Source: Siphlonurus alternatus (taxonomy: Eukaryota > Arthropoda > Insecta > Ephemeroptera > Siphlonuridae). From it: a stretch of 64,000 bases of DNA. The notes below the pieces were generated by a model, which searched no databases, was not told where the DNA came from, and was given only the letters and a program-made list of their open reading frames with translations. The stretch spans positions 3,858,501 through 3,922,500 of the forward strand of contig OX463778.1 of assembly GCA_949825025.1 (NCBI GenBank), read 5' to 3'. This document shows, one piece after another, positions 53,191 to 64,000 of this stretch. A program made the translations under genes and the position numbers. Numbering within the stretch: position 1 is the stretch's first letter; each line of letters begins with the position of its first letter.

Positions 53191-55138
53191 AGGAATGGTG
53201 TTCCGATCCCATGCTAAACATTGGGCAGGTTAACTTTGGCAGGTTAACTTTGAGCTAGAAAGTTGAAATTTGGCATATATACGTAATCCACACTCTTAAT
53301 AAAATTTGGCTGAAATTAATGTCAGTATATTTTTAACTACTGACTTTCAGTAGTTTCGAAAAAAATTCTATGTTTTAACACCTCAATTATATGCCCCAGT
53401 GTAAGGATATGCTGAAAAAATAAAATGTGCTGAAAAATAAAAATATGTACTGAAAAAAAAAATTAATAGCCTGAAAAAAATTAAGGTGAAATTAAAAAGC
53501 AAATGAAGAACGCAAACCGTAAATTTAATTTAGTCAGCTGAAGTGGAAAATTTTGTGAACGCATTGATGGCGTCATGTCATGAAATTGAAGAAAAACGAC
53601 GAGAAATATCTCTAATTGGTTCAAAAGTTTATGATATTTGTATTCACTAAGGTGCAACGATACTTTGTGGCGTAATTCTTTTAAAAGATCGTACTTTATT
53701 AAGAGATGAGATGCAAATTCAGTTACCCAAACCTCCTCTATGCCTGTTGTAGGTTAGTAATTGCTATTAGTATTATAATATCGGTCTAATTATCAATTTA
53801 TATTATTTATGTGTTGTTTTTCCCCATTTTATTTATTTTCGCTAATATTTCTAGCTAATTTTATATTAAAATACAATTTTTTCGTATTTATTTTTTTTAC
53901 AATGGAATGCTATTACATTAAATTTATGTACCATGGTATAAAAAATTATAATAATTCAATATTTTATTAAATCTATAGAAATAAAATTTAATTTTGTTGT
54001 ATAAATTAAAAAATGACATATTTTTCAATTTCGTAAGTCGTACATGATTTTAATGTTAAAGAAAACACTGAAAATATTTCAGTGCTTGCTACCCACTGAA
54101 AATAGGGTGTCAATTGACAGTGGTTTCTAACACCTGAAATCCAACACCTGAATAATATTCAGGGGTATCAATCCACTGAATATAAGATGTCAATTTCAGT
54201 ATCAGGAATATACTGACATTCAGCCAAATTTTATTAAGCAAGGGTTGTAAGTTTTTTTTTTTTTTTTTTTTATATGCATGTGTTAAAAAAGATATATATT
54301 ATTTCATACCTTTTTAGGAGTGAATTCACGGTTTGAACTTCTTCCTTCAATAGGATTTCCATGTTAAATTTAGTTAATTCACATTGAAAAATTTTATCCG
54401 ATTTGCACCAAAATTATTTTTTAAGCCTTTTTCAGAGCACGTTAAATCTAATGGTATAGTGGTGAAAACAACCTCTAATGATATAGTGATTCGACTATTT
54501 TATTTTGTGAAAAAAATTGTGCTATCAAAATTTTGATTATGCCACTGAAACGAATTCATTTTTTTACCCCAGAAACAACCTTTGAATGTTTTTAATCGGA
54601 GTAAGTTAAGGATTTAATTTTTTTAGGGGTTGGAATTTTTACACCTAAAAATTAAATCCTTAACTTAATTGCTCCAATTAAAAAATTGAAGGATTGTTTT
54701 TGGGGTAACAAAATGAGCCTGATAGCCTGATCAAAATTTTGATAACACTATTTTTTTTTTTTTTTTACGTTAAGGCCATTTTATCTCATTAGGGGTTGTT
54801 TTCACCACGTTTAAAATCACACCATTAGATTCAGCATGCTCTGAAAACCCTTTAAAACTAATTTTAGTGACACGCAATTAATGTTACAAAATTTTTCTAT
54901 CAACTAGCTTAATTTAACATGAAAATCCCACAAGGAAGAAGTGCAAATCGTAAATCCACCCCTAAAAAGGCATGAAATAATAATTCAATTTTTTTAATAG
55001 ATTTAAAAAAAAAACTTGCAACACTTGGCTATATATAATATATACAATATTATAATATACGTATGCCAAATTTCAACTATCTATATAGCTCAAAGTCAAC
55101 CTTCCCAAATTTTAGCACGGGATCGGAACGCCATACCT
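53191..55138. mobile_element. 1.9-kb foldback element with nested TIR element
   Basis: The arms are AGGAATGGTGTTCCGATCCC and the mirror GGGATCGGAACGCCATACCT. They continue through GACTTTGAGCTA-type sequence, and after the nested insertion through the pair of TTTTCAGAGCA/TGCTCTGAAAA blocks, meeting near 54605. The arms are more diverged than in the 3.1-kb foldback. Confidence 0.7.
53289..54247. mobile_element. 959-bp TIR element nested in the foldback
   Basis: Inverted ends with CTTAATAAAATTTGGCTGAA and TTCAGCCAAATTTTATTAAG, continuing into a repeated CTGAAA/TTTCAG-rich subterminal zone. No transposase was seen. Confidence 0.7.
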
Positions 55139-56697
55139 ATTTTTACGATTGACCTAGCTAACATTACTTTCCTTCCAAAATGACAATAAGCGGCTTATAG
55201 ACATGCAGACAGAATAATTTTAACACGTGCATAAATAATTTATTTGCTTTTTTAAATTTTTTAAATATTTTATTATATATATATTATATAAAATAAATAT
55301 ATACCTGCAGTTGTTTTTTGCACTACATATTTTCCAATTTAAACTTGAATTAATAGAGTCTACAGCTCGCGTACTGAACAAGTACAATTAACATCTGAAA
55401 TTATTATTTTTATTTACATTTTTATTTATAATCGTTCTATGATACACATTATTTTTTATACACACTGTAGTCATACTTTCTACGTACTAAGTAGTCATAT
55501 TGACATACTGATAAAAGATAAAAGTGACTGATAAGGTACGTGACAAAGACGAGGTATAAAAAAAATATTATATTAAAATTATGCACAACAACAACAACAT
55601 ACATTTTTTACTTCAAAAATTAAAAACAACAACAATTAGATGCATAAAGCATCATTTATTTCTTTACATTTCTTCGTACTATACGTTCTTCGTAACATAT
55701 ACTATATTATTCATTGTTTGTACCCAACACATTATATACTATTATGCAATGACCATGTTTAAACTGTATGCATAATTATTAATTATTTTTTCTTACTGCG
55801 GATTTGTGTCGAATTTAAGCTATAGAAAGGAGTAGTATTTGAAGTATTTTTCTTTTTCAAGTATTGATGGCCATAAAACATAAAAGTAACGTCTATTATT
55901 GATGCCATGGCATTATGAAAGAATAACTCTCTCTCTCTCTCTTAAATGCTGGTCTCTCTTTATACTCAAGCTTCTGACTGCACGCAGTCAATGGATGTAA
56001 CGGGAATATAGAATATATTAGCCCCCTTCCCTTCCAACCCCATTGTAGCTCTCTCCGCACCTTTACTTTGCAAAGAATTTTGTACAGTCAACAACAAGCA
56101 AATAAATTAAACCACACCGTGTAGTAAAGATTTTTTTATGTGCAAAATTAAACATAAAATGTGATATAAATTAATTAATAATTATTAATATTAATTAATG
56201 TTCTACATAAGTTATATTCATTGTTTTTCTTTTATATGATTATATAAAAAATAATAAACTTAAAATAAAACCATGCTTCATCCGGATAAATAAATATGAC
56301 GCGCGCATGATACTATAATAATACACGTCATATGTTGATCGAGCACAATCATAATATATAAGGTGAACTAAAAAAATAAGAAAAAATACTTTTATGCAGC
56401 GCAAGCTTTAATTATTAATTACGTCATTAAAATAATTTTAATGCAGCGATTTTCCATTACCTATATAAAGTCCTAATAATTTATGCACGCACTCTCTAAC
56501 TAATATTAAATAATAATAATATTAACAGTTGTATTTATTGAAAATAAGTACAAAAACCCAAAGGGCGGTGACATGAAAAAGGATATCCCATTCACAAAAG
56601 TGTCCAGTCACCCAAAAAACAAAAAATAGTATCATGAAGATATATTTCAATTGAAAATATTCCTTCGTCAGAATACTCACAAAATCGTAAAATTACA
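55139..56697. other. intergenic AT-rich, nothing recognised
   Basis: Low-complexity AT with a short (CT)n at about 55928-55943. No ORF, RNA or element was recognised. Confidence 0.4.
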
Positions 56698-57073
56698 TTA
56701 AGGTAGAGATAATACGGATCAGCTGGCCCAATGCTAAAATAATCCCGTTCTTAAAAATTATTAAAAAAATTTAAAATGTTCTCCTCTACATCCCCTATCA
56801 GTAGGTAAAATATCAGGTATACAAAAACGAGCTAGTTTTCGAGTAATTAATTTTTAAAGTTCTCTAATTTAACATGGAGAAATGGAGCTTCCATGTTAAA
56901 TAGTCAACTTTAAAAATTAATAACTCAAAAACTAGCTCGTTTTTGTATACCTGATATTTTACCTACTGATAGGGGATGTACGTAGAGGAGAACATTTTAA
57001 ATTTTTTTCATAATTTTTATGAATGGGATTTTTTTAGCATTGGGCCAGCTGATCTGTGTTATCTCTACCTTAA
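56698..57073. mobile_element. 376-bp long-TIR MITE (copy 2)
   Basis: Mirror ends TTAAGGTAGAGATAATACGG and ATCTCTACCTTAA. It is collinear with 28374-28694 but slightly longer, with a GAGCTTCCATGTTAAAT centre. Confidence 0.88.
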
Positions 57074-57243
57074 AGAACATTTAAACAGCGCATATCTAAA
57101 TAAGGTCTCTTGGTGCCTTTGGTGGATTCAGGGAGTGAATTAAAAACAGAGACTATAATAATCTTAACATTTAATTATTAAGATTTTGTTGTTGTACTTG
57201 TTACAAGTGAGGGGAGGGGGAAGGAGGGGTCAAATCATCCGTG

Positions 57244-57248
<5 letters not shown>

Positions 57249-57312
<64 letters not shown>
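57249..57312. repeat. (TA)n microsatellite
   Basis: Pure TA tract of about 64 bp. Confidence 0.95.
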
Positions 57313-57316
<4 letters not shown>

Positions 57317-57959
57317 CAGTATGCATAATCAGCATAATGTATAAATTAATTAAATCAATCCGTATAATATTAATATTTTTATACATATTTAAGTTTTTTT
57401 TCTGGGGTCTAAATGGTATAACGGCATGAGATTTTTTTTAAGATGTATTTTGTAGCATGTATCGTACTCTTTTATACTTTTTCCCATTAATTATAAAAGA
57501 GTTAATTATAGGTCGCTTTTGACACCTTCCGTCAGTGTTGTAATAGGAGGGGTCGGCTAAACAAGTACGTAAGTGTTAAATTTAAACATCATTTTATTGC
57601 CTTTCGGGATCTTTTATTATAGGGGAAATTGCCGCTCCCGTGCACCCACTACAGCTCACTAGAGCTGTTCGTGGATCCACGGCTGCGAATATTGTATAAT
57701 AGTACTAGTATAATTTTAAATTTAAAACTGTCATTACTCATATTGTTGAAATTAATCTAGCCTTTACTAAGTATTATAATTCCGTAATAAACAGCTAGCA
57801 TTAAACATTTTTTTGCAAGAAATTAATAAACGGTGGGTATACTCTGACTTTTTATTTTATTTTTTCTGAAACCGGTAAATATTTTTAAATAATTATTGAA
57901 TGATTTGCGGGATTTGCCAAACTTTCTGGAGACGTCTACAGGTCTCAGAAAAATGTGAG

Positions 57960-57962
<3 letters not shown>
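57313..57962. other. intergenic, nothing recognised
   Basis: AT-rich without ORFs or clear repeats. Confidence 0.4.

Positions 57963-58022
<60 letters not shown>
57963..58022. repeat. (TA)n microsatellite
   Basis: Pure TA tract of about 60 bp. Confidence 0.95.
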
Positions 58023-58028
<6 letters not shown>

Positions 58029-58124
58029 ATAATAAATCAGAGAGTATAGCATGATTTTACCCTCTATACACTTTTGCAATGAAATTTTTGTATCCTAACT
58101 ACCCACTCAATGGTAGATATTTGT

Positions 58125-58514
58125 GGGAGGTGTGGCGCAGTGCGCTTGACCGGGTCTCGTCAGATCACCGAAGTCAAGCAATGCCGCGCGTGGTTAGTAG
58201 TTGGATGGGTGACCATTTTCAACAAAAACCTCGTTTCCCACCCAGGGGTAAAATGTTGCGCTTTTCCACTATGTGGTTCCCCTGGCTTTGGACCATTGCA
58301 TTTCCGGTTCATTGACAAAAGCTGTAGCGTCCATCCTGGCTGAGGTTTCCACGTTTCCCTCAGCCGCAGGCAAATGCCGGGATGGATTTGCAAGGCCGTG
58401 GCCGCCCTCGTTCCAGAAGAGCCCGCGAAACGCTCAAGTTAGGGTTTCGGAAGGTTCGGGGTTTCGAAGTAGTATGTAATTAGTAAATAGAAGTACCCAA
58501 TAGGGTTTAATTAA
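58125..58514 (+). mobile_element. 5S rRNA-headed SINE, family A, best copy
   Basis: The head at about 58135-58213 follows 5S rRNA closely: GGGTCTCGTCAGATCACCGA, AGTCAAGCAATG, GTGGTTAGTAGTTGGATGGG and TGACC. It covers the internal pol III promoter (boxes A, IE and C). A roughly 300-bp body unrelated to 5S follows, ending caatagggtttaattaa. Copies at 11099 and 15091 match the body. Confidence 0.9.
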
Positions 58515-59350
58515 GAATAATATATATATTATGAGATTGATAAATATTTAAAAGCTATATAATATTATATATATGGCTCAATAAATTATATATACTATAA
58601 TATAAAAATGGGGGCATACATGACCAAAATGTGTCAATTAATTGCCCCAAAATACCAACCAATATATATATATATATATTATAGGCACATGAAATTTTAA
58701 TGGACAAATATGGACAACTTACAGAACTTTAATAATTATTTAAAATTAATAGTTCTCCGCGAATCAAAAAAATTTAAAATGGTACGTATAATTTGATACC
58801 CTCTCTTTTTGCAATAAATAAATTCATGTAAGTTGTCTATTAATTATATACAATTTATAATATAATACTCCTGTTTATGTAATATATACTATATTATATT
58901 AAATACAAATCAAAAGTTAAAGAATTTTTAAATTAATTGGATCGAGCAATATATATATATGCAGCAATTGAAAAATATGTAATATTTTATTTTATTTAAA
59001 TGCGTATATAATACAAAAATACTCATGCATGATCGATGTGAATTATGATATATAATTATTTATAAAATAGCGAAAAAGCTACCATGCAAATAAATTTAAG
59101 TTTCATTTGAATTAATACTTCTATATATATACATATATATGTGTGTATACATACATTATAATGCATATAATTTTATGCTGCATGCACCGAGATCTATAAT
59201 ATCTGAATTAAAGTTTTATATTAAAATTTAAAGAAAATATGTTCCTTCGATCAAGTGCAATAATTACACGCAAATTAATTTAATTATTAATATTGTCATG
59301 CATCATGCAGAAACACGTACATTAATTTACGCACTTAAATTAAAAGAATC
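58515..59350. other. intergenic AT-rich, nothing recognised
   Basis: Low-complexity AT with several short TA runs. No gene or element was seen. Confidence 0.4.
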
Positions 59351-59359
59351 GAATACTGC

Positions 59360-59397
59360 CATTGAGCTCTACACAAGGCCTTGTGTAGAGCTCAATG
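59360..59397. mobile_element. 38-bp perfect palindrome with 8-bp target duplication
   Basis: CATTGAGCTCTACACAAGG is followed at once by its exact reverse complement with no spacer. AATACTGC flanks both sides (59352-59359 and 59398-59405). The half-sequence is the terminal repeat of the 92-bp element at 12205-12296. It consists of two abutting TIRs and nothing else. Confidence 0.85.
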
Positions 59398-59405
59398 AAT
59401 ACTGC

Positions 59406-60207
59406 GTGCACTAATTATATAATTAAAATATCACAAAATCCACTACACGAATAAATAAATAGCAAGATGAGCACAATCATAATTCATATATATATATCAC
59501 TCGTCGGCATCAGTCAAACTATACTACCAATTAACGGAATTAACCAATGAAAGGTTAATTCTAGCGACCAGAGTAATCTAAGGCCACCATATTTATGCTA
59601 CCATGCAACCTATCTGAAAGTGCTCATAACACTGATCCTTTTTAAAAAATTTAAAATAATTTAGCTGAAATATAAGAAAAAAAAATCAGCCAGTGAACGC
59701 AATTGTCATCTAGTGTTAAGCAGTGCAACTACGTCTAATATCCCGCTGCTTGCAGCAATCGATTATTTTGGGCGATATGATTTTCGACGCTACGCAATTT
59801 CGGGTCATCGCATGCCACCCCTCGCGTCAACGGCATGTTTGTCCGCCGCAATGTTAAAATCATAGGAAAGGGGCACGACCAAATGGGGCATCCTGCAATG
59901 TTATGGTATAGGAGAATCAACTATAATCTGCTCTAACTCGGAAATTATTAAAGCTAGCACAGTGGAACTTTCACTAAAATATTAGAAAAAAAATCTAGTA
60001 TTTTTTACAAAAAAAAAGTAAGCTCTTAACCCAATATTCAAAAAGTGTCAAAAATTGACTTCAGCTCCCCCGTAGCGCAGGTATGGGAGTTTGGCTACTA
60101 TCTTTCCTGTACTGTGGAGCCGTAGGGAGCGACGATTTCCACACCAATGCGCATGCGCGGATTTCTTATAGCGCAAGCGTTTGAAATGTAAGAGACAACA
60201 AAATACA
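59406..60207. other. intergenic, nothing recognised
   Basis: A less AT-rich patch at 59740-59930 has GACGCTACGCAATTTCG, similar to 51550-51575, and a short minus-strand ORF. No gene is called. Confidence 0.35.
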
Positions 60208-60285
60208 TAATATAATATAATATAATATAATATAATATAATATAATATAATATAATATAATATAATATAATATAATATAATATAT
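60208..60285. repeat. (TAATA)n pentanucleotide microsatellite
   Basis: About 16 copies of a 5-bp AATAT-type unit. Confidence 0.95.
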
Positions 60286-60439
60286 TATAATATATAATAT
60301 AATATATAATTATATGGTTATAATATATATAATAATTTATTTTCTACATATAAAATATATTAAGATTTCAAATATTTCGATTTCTATACAATTTTGTCAG
60401 AATTCACTTTGAGGTGATGAGGTGATACTGAGGGAACCG

Positions 60440-60845
60440 TGGAAAAGGTATCACGTCAATATATACCACGAAAACAAAAATCACGAAAGCATTTTTAAGG
60501 AATACATATGACTTTATCCCGATCCGATATGAAAACAATATTACATCGAAAACAAATATAATTATATATAAACGAAATCATTTTTACCACGAAATTGAAT
60601 TAATACGAAACAAAATAATAACGAGAACAAAAATCACGAAAACAATTTGTACGAAAGTAATTTGACCGAAATAAAAAAGGACGAAAGTAAATTTTGGAAC
60701 GAAATTATTTTAATACGAATCCAAAAATCACGAAAACAATTTGACCGAAAAGTTATTTGAACGAAAACATTTAATAAGACGAATAGTCGAATACAAAAAT
60801 AACGAGAAACACTTTGAACGAAATTTATTTGAACGAATGTATTGT
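60440..60845. repeat. degenerate short-period array with ACGAAA motif
   Basis: Some 20 occurrences of ACGAAA or ACGAGA at irregular 15-25 bp spacing alternate with CAATTT/TTTTTA blocks. No exact unit was found. It begins after a short SINE B fragment (60417-60445). Confidence 0.65.
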
Positions 60846-61432
60846 AATAACGGTGTTTGCTTGGCTTTGTTGTTGTTTACATTCATCAGTAGGTACTTAG
60901 GGGGAACTGGAATCACTTGATTTATTGCTCCTAATTTAACATATTTTTAATTTTTTTTTAACAATAATTTATACGTAAGAAATGAATATACATAACTTGA
61001 ACAAATATATTTTTTTTATTTTACCTAGTTTCTTTATCATTATTCTTTGTTGTGCCGTTTCCCCCTCGTATTCAAAAGTCCGCGGGGAAAGCAATGGTCG
61101 GTGATTGGCTGATTTTTTTGAAGCATCTTAGGGTCAATATCAGTGCATAAGTGTCGTAAAATGGTCATTATTGACGTGAAATTTGGAGTCGATTTACATT
61201 TTATTTAATGATTTATTGTATTTTTCACAGATATCATTGGCAAATATTGCATTTTTTTCCATTTACTTGACATTTCAATCTATCAAATAAAATAATTGTC
61301 AAAGGTATCACAATCGTCATATCGCAGAAAATAAATAGTTTTTGGTATGCTACTACCATGTTAAATAGGTGGTTTTTGCCTATATACATTCACGTGACGT
61401 CATGTTTTTGTGACGTATGGTGAAAGACCCGT
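60846..61432. repeat. dispersed repeat, copy 2 (empty site)
   Basis: Collinear with 7550-8275 but lacking the MITE at 7837-7982, so it is the older uninterrupted form at that point. Confidence 0.8.
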
Positions 61433-61554
61433 ATATAATTAGAACGAAACAACGAAATATATTATATTAAGAAAACATTTTTTACTTAACAAAGTTATAT
61501 TACGTAAATAAAAAAAATCGCTTTCCAAAACCTATGCATGCATATATATATATA

Positions 61555-62400
61555 CAGAGTGAGTCACAATTCGTGTTTCATTTCTATCCTCTAATTTGGA
61601 ATTGCAAAAGCGTGCTTGTAAAATTGTAAAAACTTCAAATTTCGTACAGTGGTAGCTGAGGGTTGTTTGTTTTATGTTCTGGTGGTGAAAAATTTTTCCC
61701 ACCCTTATTTCATCCCTTCTGGGGGGGGGGTCCCGTTCTTTACAAAAACCTTATGGGCTTACAATGTTAATGAAAAAGTGATTAAAAAATTTTCGAATTT
61801 CAGTCTGAATTAAAATTTCAAACTAGGGGTTTTCGAGCATGAAAAAAACAGTGGTGACATGAATTTTTTACTGCCGTTGACCCTTGACCCTTCGCAGGGT
61901 CAGAATTTGTCTCTCACAGACCCTTTTTTTTATTTTTACATTATCTTCATGTTGGAAAGCTTTTATGCATTTTCAAGCATGGTAAAACTAATGAAAGACC
62001 TATCAAAGTGTTAAAATTGGTCCCTGGACCTTGCAGGGGTCACTGGTGACCCCTGGCATGACCTTTTTTCCAAAAATTTCAATTACGATGAAAATGTGAT
62101 GAGTTTTAAAGGGTTTTCGAGGACGATAAAACTGATGGAAGTTCTTGCAAAGTGATGAAATTGATCCTTGACCTTGCAGAGGGGTCACTGGTGACCCCTA
62201 ACATGACTTTTTTTCCAACTTTTTTAATTACCTTCAAATTGATGAATTTTAATAGGTTTTCGAGGACGAGAAAACTCTTGGGAGGTCTTGCAGTGTGATA
62301 AAATTAATCCTTGACCTTGCAGGGGTCACTAGTGACCGTTTTCCTATCTTACTTTGAATTCTCGGATTGCCTCCATAGTAATTTTCTAGTATATATATTA
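61555..62400. mobile_element. half of a CAGAGTG-end foldback relative
   Basis: It starts after a TA tract with CAGAGTGAGTCACAATTCGT, like the left end of 16184-18668. It has three or four units with GCAGGGGTCACTGGTGACCC and TTTTCGAGGACGA, then fades near 62400 without a right inverted end. Confidence 0.75.
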
Positions 62401-62579
62401 AGAGTTTTCGAAGATGATCGATAAAAATATTGGAAGTCAGTTTAAAGTGCTAAAATGCTAAAGTTATTTTTTACCCTACAGAGGCACTGGTATCTCTTAA
62501 TTTGAACTTTTTTTTTAATATTTCTTGAAATTAGGATGGCTCTAAAAGACTGCTAGCAAGATTGAAATTATAGGAATAA

Positions 62580-62703
62580 TCCGTTCCCTATACCTTATCC
62601 CTACCCTGTACCCCGCCGCGAGCTGTAAGCTCTTAGGGGTGTATCCTTGTAAAAAAAAATAATAATAATAATAATAAATAAATAAATAAATAAATAAATA
62701 ATA
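62580..62703 (+). mobile_element. 5S-SINE family B, 3' tail fragment
   Basis: CCGTTCCCTATACC ... TAAGCTCTTAGGGGTGTATC followed by an A-rich (AAT)n/(AAAT)n tail. It matches the end of 63143-63500 in the opposite orientation. Confidence 0.75.
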
Positions 62704-63142
62704 ATGTAAGCACACGTACTTGACAAGTTGAATTAAAAATTAGAGTTGATGATATAATTAAAAATGTTATTTTTTCATTTAGAAAAACGTAAAAAAAAAT
62801 CAGTACAAACTACCTACGCTGTGAATAATAATAAAAAAAAAATGCAAGTTGGTTATCTCTGTATTGAATTTATTTTGCTGTTATTTTGTTTCCAGAGTAA
62901 TGGTAAGCGTTTTGTTAAAATTTTATTGAATTTTTAATGTAAAGTAAAAATGAATAATTCTGCTGTTTGCTTGCTGATGTGCGTGACGATGAGCACTGCG
63001 AACAGAACGTAGAGCATAATTTGAAATAAATCGACAAATTCGATCAAACCGGCAAAAGGGGTCATCAATTTCCCTGTGAGATAAGAGAGAGATTTGATCA
63101 CTTTTTGATTCCCTCCAATATTTTTATGATCCTCTAAAACCA
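62704..63142. other. intergenic, nothing recognised
   Basis: AT-rich sequence between two inverted SINE tails. The minus-strand ORF 62934-63311 starts inside the SINE and is not credible. Confidence 0.4.
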
Positions 63143-63500
63143 TTTTTTTTTTTTTTTTTTTTTTACAAGGATACACCCCTAAGAGCTTACAGGGTAGGGT
63201 AGGGTACTGGGTAGGGAACGGATAGTGGCCACAGCCTGCATGCTTACGCGTCCCAGCATTCACTGAGGTGAGATTGAGGGAACCGTGGAAAACCTCAGTC
63301 AGGACGGACACCTCTACTTTTTCTCAATGGACCAAATTAAGCAATGTCCAAAGCCTGGGGAACCACAAACAAGTGCATCACTGCACTGGGTGGAAAGCGA
63401 GACGAATTTACCAATTTACCCCAGGGAGGGAGCAGCGTATTTTTTACTTGAAACGGTCACCCATCCAAGTACTAACCACGCTCGACCTGACATCATCAAC
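63143..63500 (-). mobile_element. 5S rRNA-headed SINE, family B, best copy
   Basis: Read on the minus strand, the head at 63500-63440 (GTCAGGTCGAGCGTGGTTAG, TACTTGGATGGGTGACCG) resembles the 3' part of the 5S rRNA promoter region. A body follows (CCACCCAGTGCAGTGATGCA, GTCCGTCCTGACTGAGGTTT), ending GGGGTGTATCCTTG and a poly-A tail (poly-T at 63144-63164). Confidence 0.85.
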
Positions 63501-64000
63501 ATGGATGAAAAAAACTTGTTTTGCAAATTTTATAGCACATTTAAATCTATAAAAATGCTGCTAATATCGCAGACATTTTCTTATGGCAAGAGCATAAAAA
63601 GGGTTGAGGACGACACCATTTCTCAACGTGTTCAAACATGACATAAAAAGGAAATTTTTAGTAAGCCGTTAAAAAAACTTAAAATCCTAAGCTTTAATTT
63701 GATGTGCATGTTATTGTTGAAAAAATTTATTTTCCTTCGATTAAAATAGTTTCAAATCGCTACTTTTCATGTGTCCACTCTGTACTTATGGTGTTGTTCT
63801 TAGTTGTGGAGATCGATCGATCGTGTTCCCATTCTGACGGTGTTTTCTTAGTAAAAAAATAATAATTGGAAGCATGATACAAGCGAAAGCTAGACAGAGT
63901 TGTAAAGAAAGATAGGAACAACTTAATATTTTAAATTTGATAAATTTCCCATATTATTATTAATTTTTTTATGATATATTATATGTTAAAAGAATTTATC
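63501..64000. other. window end, nothing recognised
   Basis: AT-rich sequence without ORFs or repeats that I can identify. Confidence 0.4.

Noticed and set aside
58135..58213. 5S rRNA gene
   Set aside because: Only part of 5S is present and it continues into a repeated SINE body; it is a 5S-derived SINE head.

Overview
The window is nuclear DNA from an animal. It is AT-rich, and its three recognisable host genes have many short exons that are clearly more GC-rich than the introns, joined at GT/AG sites with consistent phase. The conserved proteins (a cactin, an FBXO33-like F-box protein and an alpha-arrestin) place it in Metazoa. The alpha-arrestin looks to me most like the arthropod form, but that is an impression from memory and the species cannot be fixed from the sequence.

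The three host genes lie in tandem on the minus strand. Read in transcription order from the right they are cactin (11 coding exons, 47158 to 32518, complete, 665 codons plus stop), FBXO33 (7 coding exons, 31213 to 26902, complete, 447 codons plus stop) and an arrestin-domain gene (5 coding exons, 14048 to 1817, 275 codons, with its 3' end beyond the left edge). I reconstructed every junction by hand. They encode unrelated functions (a spliceosome-associated/NF-kB pathway nuclear protein, an SCF ubiquitin-ligase substrate adaptor and a trafficking adaptor), so I see no operon-like logic, only neighbours.

Most of the rest is mobile DNA, often nested. It includes two families of 5S-rRNA-headed SINEs and two families of tRNA-headed SINEs. 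Three 5'-truncated non-LTR retrotransposons lie in cactin introns. A 4.06 kb P-element-like transposon with a THAP-domain gene lies 250 bp upstream of the cactin start. There is also a 2.26 kb hAT-like element with an 8-bp target duplication, three large foldback elements (3.1-5.7 kb, 16.2-18.7 kb, 53.2-55.1 kb) and many MITEs. Two of these are a very small TIR family (38 and 92 bp) with perfect 8-bp target duplications. Tandem arrays (20, 22, 30, 33, 52 and 56 bp units) and (TA)n tracts lie in or beside the genes, several touching splice sites or, in FBXO33, the stop codon.

Layout: 1-14.2 kb arrestin gene with SINEs, a foldback and a CACGTG array in intron 1; 14.2-26.9 kb intergenic repeats; 26.9-31.2 kb FBXO33; 31.2-32.5 kb intergenic MITEs; 32.5-47.2 kb cactin; 47.4-51.5 kb P-like/THAP transposon; 51.5-64 kb gene-poor repeats.
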